This document shows, piece after piece, positions 17,463-24,575 of a stretch of DNA of 64,000 nucleotides; positions within the stretch are counted from its first letter, which is position 1; each line of letters opens with the position of its first letter. The stretch comes from JAKAGZ01 sp964412105 (GTDB taxonomy: Bacteria; Bacteroidota; Ignavibacteria; Ignavibacteriales; Ignavibacteriaceae). The stretch lies in assembly GCA_964412105.1 (NCBI GenBank), contig CAYPNM010000015.1, forward strand, positions 3,759-67,758. Reading direction: 5' to 3'. The translations under genes were made by a program, and so were the position numbers. The notes under the pieces are model-generated. The model was not told the DNA's origin, searched no databases, and saw only the letters and a list, made by a program, of their open reading frames with translations.

Positions 17463-18056
17463 ATGAATAAATTATTTTTATCATTATTTCTGATATTTAC
17501 CATCTATTCTCTAAATACAGCTGCACAGGAGAATGATTTATCAATCTTAGTAAAGTTTGGTCAATCAGATTATCAATCCTTTCTTTCAAGAGATAAAAGT
17601 CCCAATTACTGGGACAATGGCCTACAATTTTCAGTAGGGATTGAAAAACGTCTAAGCTCATCTTTTTCCATTCAGGGATTATTCGGCTATTCTGTTCAAA
17701 GTTTTGCCGAAACATTTATGTATGCAAAAGTAAACGATGCGAACAACAGGATCTATGATTTTATGAGTAATATGAAACTAAATATTGGGATATTTTATTT
17801 TATTGGCGGGGCAGGCCTTTCTTATCAGAAAAGCGATGCTGTCAGGTATCTAGATTTAGGCTATCACGTAGTTTCTGTTGCGGCTTCTTCGCCAGTATTA
17901 TTTGCAGCTAAAGAAAAACTCATATTTGCTGGCTTACTAGGATTGGGATTGGATATTAACATTTACCGGCAAATTAATTTAATTACTGAAGCGGATATGA
18001 ATATGCGAGAATATACGGGGACATCCTTGTTAGTAGGGGTTAAATATTCTTTATAA
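17463..18056 (+). CDS. Probable outer-membrane beta-barrel protein, 197 residues
   Basis: A signal peptide of about 21 residues (LFLSLFLIFTIYSLNTAAQ) is followed by alternating polar and hydrophobic strands with many aromatics and glycines, and the protein ends VGVKYSL, a strand-like C-terminus with a terminal hydrophobic residue near the end. This fits a small outer-membrane barrel; function unknown. GGGAGAG lies just before the ATG. The second 33-base repeat begins 30 bases after its stop. Confidence 0.7.
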   Translation: MNKLFLSLFLIFTIYSLNTAAQENDLSILVKFGQSDYQSFLSRDKSPNYWDNGLQFSVGIEKRLSSSFSIQGLFGYSVQSFAETFMYAKVNDANNRIYDFMSNMKLNIGIFYFIGGAGLSYQKSDAVRYLDLGYHVVSVAASSPVLFAAKEKLIFAGLLGLGLDINIYRQINLITEADMNMREYTGTSLLVGVKYSL

Positions 18057-18086
18057 AAAGTATAAAAGGTATAACCAGGAGCTCAC

Positions 18087-18119
18087 CCCGACCGCTGATT
18101 GTAAATTCGGGGCGGCGGG
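18087..18119 (+). repeat. 33-base bulged-stem repeat, copy 2
   Basis: Starts CCCGACCGCTGATTG and ends GGGGCGGCGGG; three differences from consensus. Flanking C and G extend the stem by one pair. A GTATAAC, similar to an integron inverse core site, stands 11 bases upstream. Confidence 0.85.
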
Positions 18120-18184
18120 GCAATTACAGAATCAGCTTATGCTAAAGTAAAGAAAATTAATTTATAAAATACAGGAGAGATGAA

Positions 18185-19024
18185 ATGGGGAATAAGCCCT
18201 TTAGAGCCAGTATGCTTTTTGCATTAACATTTTTTGCGTTCAACTTTTTATACTCACAAACGTTTGATCTTCAATATATTCCCAAAGATGAAAAGCAATT
18301 CGGCCTTAGTTACTACCGGACATTCTATAAAAACAGCCCCTACATATCGACTTCAACAAGTGTATATCAATTATATTTAGATGTCTCGGTTGGTTCGAAA
18401 TTAAATTTAATCGGAGACATACCGTATATAAGTACAAGCTATAGTGCTAATTATGGCTTCAGTGAAGGCAGCTATTACGCGAATGGCCTTGGTAATATAT
18501 TCATAGGATTGCAATCAAACCTGAGTTCAGGCGAGAATAGTAAGAATATAATTACCTTCGGCTTGTATTTGCCGACGGCTTCAGAAGATGCTTCCTATAA
18601 TGGAATGGTATCGGATTTTTATTATATGTCAAAATATATTCCAAATTCAATTGGAATATATTTTAATTATGCATTTCATAAACGAAATATGGAAGGTCTT
18701 GATTACGGATTGGAAATAGGTCCCAATATAATTTCTCCAACTAAAAGGAATAATGCAACCACCGAATTTTTTGCGCATTATGGAATAATTACCGGTTACC
18801 GGATAGATCAATTTTCTTTGAATCTGGAATTTGTTGGAAATGTAATTATATCTGGAGAAATTCAGGAATTCTCAGATAGGTTTATAAATATTTTGAATAT
18901 TGGTGCACAATGGATGGGACCTACGGTGACACCGAAGATTTTTTATAAAATTTATTTAAGAGATACAATAAGACAAACCGTTGATGGAGTACTAGGTGTG
19001 GGAGTTAATTTATCAATTAATTGA
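18185..19024 (+). CDS. Probable outer-membrane beta-barrel protein, 279 residues
   Basis: Begins with a signal peptide (MLFALTFFAFNFLYSQ, cleavage after about residue 25). The mature part is made of tyrosine-, serine- and glycine-rich strands separated by short turns (VSVGSKLNLIGDIPYISTSY; NGLGNIFIGLQSNLS) and ends GVGVNLSIN. This pattern fits a transporter-like or structural outer-membrane barrel; no specific family is recognised. ACAGGAGAG precedes the start. A repeat copy lies on each side of the gene, 65 bases before it and 33 bases after it. Confidence 0.7.
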   Translation: MGNKPFRASMLFALTFFAFNFLYSQTFDLQYIPKDEKQFGLSYYRTFYKNSPYISTSTSVYQLYLDVSVGSKLNLIGDIPYISTSYSANYGFSEGSYYANGLGNIFIGLQSNLSSGENSKNIITFGLYLPTASEDASYNGMVSDFYYMSKYIPNSIGIYFNYAFHKRNMEGLDYGLEIGPNIISPTKRNNATTEFFAHYGIITGYRIDQFSLNLEFVGNVIISGEIQEFSDRFINILNIGAQWMGPTVTPKIFYKIYLRDTIRQTVDGVLGVGVNLSIN

Positions 19025-19057
19025 AAATAAAAACCGGCATATAAATGAACGGCTAAA

Positions 19058-19090
19058 TCCGACCTCTGATAATAAATTTCTGACGGCGGG
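19058..19090 (+). repeat. 33-base bulged-stem repeat, copy 3 (most diverged)
   Basis: Starts TCCGACCTCTGAT and ends CTGACGGCGGG; five differences from consensus, several in the inner stem, which is therefore weakened. Followed directly by TTAATTG. Confidence 0.8.
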
Positions 19091-19148
19091 TTAATTGTTC
19101 CAGCTTTGAATTATTACATATATTAATCAAAATATCGAGGGGTAATTT

Positions 19149-20162
19149 ATGAAAGAGTTAAAAAATAATTTCACCATAATAGTAAGTTTGCTTAGTGTTA
19201 TCATTATTATAACAGGATTTATTTTTATTCCCTCGCGGAATAAAGCTGAAGTAAAACAATCAAAAGCAAATATTAACATTGCTTCCTCCGGCTTGGCATT
19301 TGTTTGTCATGCTTCACATAACTTCATTAGTGTAATTGATATAAAAACAAATAAAGTTGTTGATACTATAACCGCTGGAGAAGGGACTGTCTGGTTCACA
19401 TTATCCAAAGACAGAAAAACTGCTTACGCTGCAAACTTTCAATCTAATAATATTTCGATCATTCACACTGATAATCCTAAAAATAGTGAAATTGTTGCGG
19501 TCGGCAAAAATCCTATGTGCATTTGTTTGGCTGCGGATGAACAGTCAGCATTAATTAGTCATCAATCCCAGGATGGATTATGGTTTATGAATATAAAAAC
19601 TCATCAGGTAACAAAAAAAATAGGTGAGGGAACCGGATTAATGCAATTGACAAAAGATGGAAGAAAAATATATCAACCCGCGATATTTCGGCCTTATGTT
19701 CATGTAATTGATCCGTATAAACAAATAATTTCTAAAAGCATTTATGTCGGTGGACGTCCCTTAAATATTTATTTCACGCCGGATGGTAAGTATGCCTATG
19801 TTACTAATTATGACCTTAATGAAGTCCAAATTATTGACACCAAAACCGATAGTGTTGTAAATAAAATATCTAATATAGATGGACCGAGAGGTATAGCAGT
19901 TTCTCCTGATGGTAGATATGTTTTAGTTACAAATGTTATCTTAAATAAGGTGACAGTGATTGATGTAAAAAATAATTTCGTTGTGAAGAAAATATCTGTT
20001 GATAAAATGCCCACTGACATTGCTATCACTAAGGATGGGAAATATGCTTACGTAACTAATCAAGGTTCCGGTTCCATAGCAGTAATTAGTATCGATAAAT
20101 TGGAAGTTATTAACAATATCGAAGTGCCTGATAATCCAATATCAATTTATTTGTCAGAATGA
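19149..20162 (+). CDS. YVTN-family beta-propeller protein
   Basis: 337 residues. A membrane segment or uncleaved signal at about residues 8-27 is followed by propeller blades of about 40 residues that repeat the YVTN pattern: DGKYAYVTNYDLN, DGRYVLVTNVILN and DGKYAYVTNQGSG, each followed by a VIDVK-like strand. Such proteins are exported and presumed to bind partners or ligands; no enzymatic residues are evident. CGAGGGG before the ATG is a good ribosome site. A repeat copy stands on either side. Confidence 0.85.
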   Translation: MKELKNNFTIIVSLLSVIIIITGFIFIPSRNKAEVKQSKANINIASSGLAFVCHASHNFISVIDIKTNKVVDTITAGEGTVWFTLSKDRKTAYAANFQSNNISIIHTDNPKNSEIVAVGKNPMCICLAADEQSALISHQSQDGLWFMNIKTHQVTKKIGEGTGLMQLTKDGRKIYQPAIFRPYVHVIDPYKQIISKSIYVGGRPLNIYFTPDGKYAYVTNYDLNEVQIIDTKTDSVVNKISNIDGPRGIAVSPDGRYVLVTNVILNKVTVIDVKNNFVVKKISVDKMPTDIAITKDGKYAYVTNQGSGSIAVISIDKLEVINNIEVPDNPISIYLSE

Positions 20163-20203
20163 TTTTAGGAATATTTATGTAAAATAGCCCAACATTAGGC
20201 TCA

Positions 20204-20236
20204 CCCGACCGCTGATTATAAATTTGGGGCGGCAGG
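20204..20236 (+). repeat. 33-base bulged-stem repeat, copy 4
   Basis: Starts CCCGACCGCTGATTA and ends GGGGCGGCAGG; two differences from consensus. GCCCAAC, a full match to the integron inverse core RYYYAAC, stands ten bases upstream. Confidence 0.85.
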
Positions 20237-20298
20237 AATTTGTAAAGCCATTATATTGCTAAGTAAATTTGCTATATCAAATTGAATAGAGGGGGAAT

Positions 20299-20832
20299 AT
20301 GAAAATATACAGTCTGGTTATAATCAGTGCTTTGCTAAGTTTTAAGTCATTTGGGATACAAAAATATAACGATGATATTAAAAATAGGCCTTACTTTCAA
20401 TTACAAGGGATTCATCTAGATATTACATCTGCAATATTCATTATGGATTTTTCTATATCTTCAGATTTTGAAATTTACAAAACTCATATACAAACATTCG
20501 GGCTTCAACCTGGATACAGTTATCTAATAGCTGGCGACGCTTCAGCAACAGAATATGGTTCACCGTTTCAAGACATAAATTTACTAGCCTATTCATCAAT
20601 TGGCTATGATAAACCTATTACTACTCAATTATTAATTGGTTATGCTTATAGAATTAGTAGTAAGTCATATGCAAAAGAATATCCAGTTAGTGGGTTAAAA
20701 TATGGCATAAGCTTTATTTTTAATTTGAATAAATATTTCAAAATTTATGTAAAGTACAGTGCTTTATCTAGTTCCGCAAGTTATGGTATGTCCGCAGTAG
20801 GTTTAGGCTTTTCATTTGGTTGGTCAAGATAG
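20299..20832 (+). CDS. Probable outer-membrane beta-barrel protein, 177 residues
   Basis: A signal peptide of about 19 residues (IYSLVIISALLSFKSFG) is followed by amphipathic strands with aromatic residues at intervals and a C-terminal strand GMSAVGLGFSFGWSR. This suggests a small eight-stranded outer-membrane barrel; function is unknown. AGAGGGGG precedes the ATG. It is the last gene between repeat copies; copy 5 follows its stop by 41 bases. Confidence 0.65.
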   Translation: MKIYSLVIISALLSFKSFGIQKYNDDIKNRPYFQLQGIHLDITSAIFIMDFSISSDFEIYKTHIQTFGLQPGYSYLIAGDASATEYGSPFQDINLLAYSSIGYDKPITTQLLIGYAYRISSKSYAKEYPVSGLKYGISFIFNLNKYFKIYVKYSALSSSASYGMSAVGLGFSFGWSR

Positions 20833-20873
20833 AATTATTTAAAATGTAAAATACAATATAAGCTTATATTTAA

Positions 20874-20906
20874 CCCGACCGCTGATAATAAAATTGGGGC
20901 GGCATC
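20874..20906 (+). repeat. 33-base bulged-stem repeat, copy 5
   Basis: Starts CCCGACCGCTGATAA and ends GGGGCGGCATC; four differences from consensus, three of them in the last bases so the outer stem is lost. It lies between the convergent barrel and MFS genes. Confidence 0.8.
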
Positions 20907-20933
20907 AGTAGCAACACTGCTATATGAGAAGGA

Positions 20934-22175
20934 TTATATTTTCAGTGCCCATAATTTCGGGGCAAGTTTTTTAATAGCACCCACCACTATAAGTGTCATA
21001 GTTCCTCCAAACAGAACCGACGGAATCAGACCGATTAATTTAGCTGCCAGACCGGATTCGAATGAACCAAGTTCGTTGGAAGAACTAAGGAAAACTCCAT
21101 TGACGGCAGAAACTCTGCCTCGCATTTCATCGGGAGTGAGAAGCTGAATTATCGTTGCTCTTATTACCACGCTTACGTTATCGAATACTCCGCTCAGAAA
21201 AAGCAGAAATAAGGAGAGGTAAAGGTTCTTGGAAAGCGCAAAAAGAATAATTGAAACTCCGAAACCAAAAACGCATAACAAAAGATTTCTGCCTGCATTT
21301 TTGAAAAACGGGTAGTGGGCTTGATAAATAGACATAATGATTTCTCCAACAGCAGGGGCTGCACGTAAAAATCCGAGCCCTTTTGCTCCGATATGTAAAA
21401 CACGGTCGGCAAAAATAGGGAGTACCGCAACCGCCCCTCCAAAGAAAACGCCGAACATATCAAGTGTGATTGCACTCAGGATAATTTGATTCTTGAAAAC
21501 AAATTTTAGTCCTTCAGAAAGACTTTTAAGTACCGATTCATTTGTTTTTTGTTCAGGAGGAGGCTTTTTTGTTACCATTGCGAAAAATACAAATCCTGCC
21601 AGGCTCAATACAGCAACCGAAAAATATGCCGTTCCGACTCCGAAGAATCCATAAAGCAAACCGCCGGCAGCAGGGCCGCTCACCTCAGCAGTTTGCCACG
21701 CCAGAGCATTCCACGTGTAGGCATTTCCATATAACTGACGCGGAACAAGCTGTGCGGCAAATGCAGTCTGCGTGGGGGACATAAAACCTCTTGCAAGACC
21801 GGTAATTACAATGACAATGTAAATGGGAAAAACTCCGTGATGTAAAAGAACTGTGTGGAATAGAGTTGATATTAAAAAAAGGGCTATTGCACAAATAAAA
21901 TAAACGATGTTCGCTATAAGAATAATTTCCTTGCGGCTGACCCTATCTGCAACATAACCGGCAAAAAGTGTGACGCTTAAAAATGGCAGAGCTTCTGAAA
22001 GCCCGATTAAGCCCAGTGACAGTGCATCGTGTGTGATTTGGTATATTTGCCATCCGACAATAAGGGATTGCATTTGTATGCCGAACGTTAATAAAAAACG
22101 TGCACTTACAAACCGCCTAAAATCAGTTATTCTGAGAGATGCATAAGCGTCGGAAGTGTTTTGCTCGAAATTCAT
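20934..22175 (-). CDS. MFS transporter, MFS_3/EntS-like exporter family
   Basis: 413 residues with about twelve hydrophobic segments. The cytoplasmic loop after helix 2 has the major facilitator motif GYVADRVSRKEIIL, repeated in weaker form in the second half (LLTPDEMRGRVSAVNGVF). The latter segment is characteristic of the MFS_3 group that includes the enterobactin exporter EntS. The substrate cannot be told from sequence. It stands alone, convergent with the barrel gene, and its promoter lies in the repeat-rich region to the right. Confidence 0.85.
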   Translation of the reverse strand: MNFEQNTSDAYASLRITDFRRFVSARFLLTFGIQMQSLIVGWQIYQITHDALSLGLIGLSEALPFLSVTLFAGYVADRVSRKEIILIANIVYFICAIALFLISTLFHTVLLHHGVFPIYIVIVITGLARGFMSPTQTAFAAQLVPRQLYGNAYTWNALAWQTAEVSGPAAGGLLYGFFGVGTAYFSVAVLSLAGFVFFAMVTKKPPPEQKTNESVLKSLSEGLKFVFKNQIILSAITLDMFGVFFGGAVAVLPIFADRVLHIGAKGLGFLRAAPAVGEIIMSIYQAHYPFFKNAGRNLLLCVFGFGVSIILFALSKNLYLSLFLLFLSGVFDNVSVVIRATIIQLLTPDEMRGRVSAVNGVFLSSSNELGSFESGLAAKLIGLIPSVLFGGTMTLIVVGAIKKLAPKLWALKI

Positions 22176-22386
22176 TTAATCCGAAATAAAAATCCAAATA
22201 TAATAGTTTTTAAGGTTTTCGGAGAATAATACAGCACTTTGGTCTACGCTTAAATCCCTATAATTTTTTTATGTATTCAGCAGACCAATAAAAGCATTTC
22301 ATCCCCGCTTCCCTTAAACTCTGCATATTATAAATAAGATATAATTATTCCGAATACCGTGCACAAAAACTCGGCTGCCTGTTTCT

Positions 22387-22410
22387 TTCACTTGCAAATT
22401 AATACAGTGA
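22387..22410. repeat. 24-base direct repeat, left copy
   Basis: TTCACTTGCAAA then TTA then ATACAGTGA. It matches 22648-22671 at 22 or more of 24 positions and contains the inverted pair TCACT/AGTGA. The two copies bracket the 11-base array. Confidence 0.75.
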
Positions 22411-22439
22411 AAATCTCCGAATTCCATTTAACATTTGTT

Positions 22440-22605
22440 AGGCCTCCAACTGGCCTTTAAANNNNNNNNNNNNNNNNNNNNNNNNNNNNNNNNNNNNNNN
22501 NNNNNNNNNNNNNNNNNNNNNNNNNNNNNNNNNNNNNNNNNNNNNNNNNNNNNNNNNNNNNGGCCTTTAAACAGCCTTTAAAGAGCCTCTAAACTGCCTG
22601 TAACC
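22440..22605. repeat. 11-base-period degenerate array, interrupted by the gap
   Basis: Left of the gap are AGGCCTCCAAC and TGGCCTTTAAA; right of it GGCCTTTAAAC, AGCCTTTAAAG, AGCCTCTAAAC and TGCCTGTAACC. All share a GCC followed by a pyrimidine/A run, in register every 11 bases. The number of units inside the gap is unknown. Confidence 0.75.
22462..22561. other. Assembly gap of 100 N
   Basis: Exactly 100 N inside the 11-base array. The ten bases GGCCTTTAAA stand on both sides, so the array itself probably broke the assembly and its true length is not known. Confidence 0.97.
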
Positions 22606-22647
22606 CCTAATTAAGAAAGTTCGTTTTTGGCCTCTATTAGCTGCTGG

Positions 22648-22671
22648 TTCACTTGCAAAAATATACAGTGA
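22648..22671. repeat. 24-base direct repeat, right copy
   Basis: TTCACTTGCAAA then AAT then ATACAGTGA; partner of 22387-22410, same orientation. Confidence 0.75.
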
Positions 22672-22747
22672 CATTACTTCAATTTTTTCTTACTCTGTCT
22701 CAGGGTTATTTAAGAACCCGTTTTTAAGAATAAAAAAAGGAGCTGCT

Positions 22748-23101
22748 ATGACAAAGTTATTAACACAGCATATTGAAAATTTCCATGGTGAAATTGACGG
22801 TCAGCTTGCAATGGCTGAATTAGCCCTGCTGCTATATTACTGCCTTCGTCTCTTTGATGCTGAACAACATTCACGGTTTTTTATTTCTCTATTGAGTTTC
22901 CATATTATTAAAAATTTTTTTACAAATTTATCAATTGCGCCTTTACTTTTTAATGACTTTGATTTATGTTTACTCAAATTAAAATTAACCTTTAAATCTA
23001 TCCGGAGAGATAGGAAAGGAAGTATGAAATCAAAAAATATCAAATCAGTTTATAACCTCCACGGAGAAATCTTAGGAGGATTTTTTGTATATGGGCATTA
23101 A
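22748..23101 (+). CDS. Possible leader open reading frame before pyrR
   Basis: 117 codons starting at an ATG five bases after AAGGAG, a good ribosome site. The product is not recognised and becomes hydrophobic and low-complexity after residue 25. The frame runs through the PyrR hairpin and ends just inside pyrR, which is unusual for an ordinary gene. Either only the first part is translated as a regulatory leader, or the frame is fortuitous. It is listed because of the ribosome site. Confidence 0.3.
   Translation: MTKLLTQHIENFHGEIDGQLAMAELALLLYYCLRLFDAEQHSRFFISLLSFHIIKNFFTNLSIAPLLFNDFDLCLLKLKLTFKSIRRDRKGSMKSKNIKSVYNLHGEILGGFFVYGH
22998..23013 (+). promoter_or_regulatory. PyrR-binding hairpin in the pyr leader
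   Basis: CTATC (22998-23002) pairs with GATAG (23009-23013) around the six-base loop CGGAGA. This fits the known PyrR recognition loop CNGNGA closed by a C-G pair. It lies 77 bases before pyrR and should bind PyrR with UMP or UTP to lower pyr expression. Confidence 0.7.
23056..23079 (+). promoter_or_regulatory. Hairpin covering the pyrR ribosome site
   Basis: CCTCC (23056-23060) can pair with GGAGG (23075-23079), which is part of the AGGAGG ribosome site of pyrR; ATTTTTT follows. The stem could hide the ribosome site or, with the T-run, act as a weak terminator. It stands 42 bases after the PyrR hairpin. Confidence 0.5.
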
Positions 23102-23633
23102 ATCAAAAATAGTCGATTCAGAAGGGTTCACCAGGATCATTACAAGGATTTCTCACGAAATCCTTGAAAAGAACAAAGGTTCTAAGGACCTCGTCTTAAT
23201 GGGAATGCGCACAAGAGGTGAATTCCTTGGCAAAAGAATTCAGGAAAAGATTAAAGAAATCGAAGGGATTGAATTACCATTTGCCATTATTGATGTAACT
23301 CTTTACAGAGATGATTTCAGAACAAGACTAAAACAGCCTGAGGTTTCGGTCACCAATATCACTTTTGATATAACAGAAAAGAATATAATTCTTATAGATG
23401 ACGTTTTGTATACCGGAAGAACTGTCAGGTCGGCGCTGGATGCTATTATGGATCTTGGCCGCCCGAATACAATTCAATTTGTTGTGCTTGTGGATCGCGG
23501 TCATCGTGAGCTTCCGATCAAAGCGGATTATGTCGGAAAGAATATTCCGACTTCACTTAACGAAGAAATTAAAGTAAAAATGAGTGAAATAGATGGGGAA
23601 GATGCAGTTTATCTTATTGATTCAGAAAAATAA
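23091..23633 (+). CDS. pyrR: Bifunctional pyr operon regulator / uracil phosphoribosyltransferase
   Basis: 180 residues from ATG at 23091. PyrR senses uridine nucleotides and binds the pyr leader RNA; it also has uracil phosphoribosyltransferase activity. The PRPP-binding motif IILIDDVLYTGRTVRSAL near residue 99 and DVTLYRDDF near residue 66 are typical. A TTG at 23085 is in frame but too near the AGGAGG. It begins the pyrR-pyrB-pyrC operon, 11 bases before pyrB, and its own leader carries the expected binding hairpin. Confidence 0.94.
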   Translation: MGIKSKIVDSEGFTRIITRISHEILEKNKGSKDLVLMGMRTRGEFLGKRIQEKIKEIEGIELPFAIIDVTLYRDDFRTRLKQPEVSVTNITFDITEKNIILIDDVLYTGRTVRSALDAIMDLGRPNTIQFVVLVDRGHRELPIKADYVGKNIPTSLNEEIKVKMSEIDGEDAVYLIDSEK

Positions 23634-23644
23634 TTCAGGAAAAT

Positions 23645-24565
23645 ATGCCTTTATCTAACCGACATTTATTAGGTCTGCAGGGGGTTCCGAGAGAAGATAT
23701 TCAATTAATACTCGATACTACTAAAACTTTCAGAGAAGTTCTTGAAAGGCCGATCAAAAAAGTTCCTACTTTGCAGGGGAAGACGGTAGTCAATTTGTTT
23801 TTTGAGAATTCAACACGAACAAGAATTTCTTTTGAGCTGGCTGAAAAAAGACTCTCCGCAGATTCGATTAATTTTTCAGCTTCGACGAGCAGTGTAAGCA
23901 AGGGTGAAACTTTTAAAGACACCATCCGGAATATTGAAGCGATGAAAGTTGATATGGTTGTCGTTCGTCATTCTGCCGCCGGAACTCCTCAGTTTTTAAC
24001 CCAGATTAGTAACGCGAATATAATCAATGCAGGAGATGGAATTCACGAACATCCCACTCAGGCTTTGCTTGATATGTATTCCATCCAGGAAAAGCTTGGG
24101 AAAATCGAAGGGCTCAAAGTCTGCATAGTGGGAGATATTGCACACAGCAGGGTCGCGCTTTCAAATATTTATGGACTCATTACGATGGGCGCGAAGGTAA
24201 CTGTCTGCGGACCGTCAACTATGATCCCAAGGTTTATCCGCGATCTTGGGGTGGAAGTGATCTATAATATTGATGAGGCCATTCAGGAAAACGATGTTTT
24301 AAATGTCTTAAGAATACAACTTGAAAGGAAGGCGCGTGAGTACTTTCCCTCAATCAGGGAATATGCCACATTTTTCGGAATCACTGAAGAAAGACTGGAA
24401 AAAAACGGTAAAGATATTTTAATAATGCATCCTGGTCCTATTAACAGGGGTGTTGAATTATCTTCTGCAGTCGCCGATGGATTAAACCAAATAATTTTGA
24501 AGCAGGTCACTAATGGAGTAGCCATAAGAATGGCCGTGCTGTATTTACTGGGTACAATGAATTAA
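23645..24565 (+). CDS. pyrB: Aspartate carbamoyltransferase catalytic subunit
   Basis: 306 residues, the standard length. It catalyses the committed step of pyrimidine synthesis, joining carbamoyl phosphate and aspartate. The carbamoyl phosphate motif FFENSTRTRISFELA lies near residue 55, HEHPTQALLDMYS near 131 and the aspartate-domain motif HPGPINRGVEL near 262. No regulatory subunit pyrI is beside it, so control is probably by PyrR at the RNA level. It is followed by pyrC after ten bases. Confidence 0.96.
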   Translation: MPLSNRHLLGLQGVPREDIQLILDTTKTFREVLERPIKKVPTLQGKTVVNLFFENSTRTRISFELAEKRLSADSINFSASTSSVSKGETFKDTIRNIEAMKVDMVVVRHSAAGTPQFLTQISNANIINAGDGIHEHPTQALLDMYSIQEKLGKIEGLKVCIVGDIAHSRVALSNIYGLITMGAKVTVCGPSTMIPRFIRDLGVEVIYNIDEAIQENDVLNVLRIQLERKAREYFPSIREYATFFGITEERLEKNGKDILIMHPGPINRGVELSSAVADGLNQIILKQVTNGVAIRMAVLYLLGTMN

Positions 24566-24575
24566 TGGAATTGAA

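Larger units (their letters stand above)
22176..22747. other. Repeat-rich intergenic region between the MFS gene and pyrR leader
   Basis: 572 bases including the second N run. It contains two 24-base near-identical direct repeats, an 11-base-period array on both sides of the gap, and shortly before 22748 the ribosome site of the leader frame. No gene was found. Confidence 0.7.

Noticed and set aside
16246..20906. The 33-base repeats read as intrinsic terminators
   Set aside because: None is followed by a T-run, the stem has a conserved bulge, and the loop sequence is conserved too, which terminators do not need.
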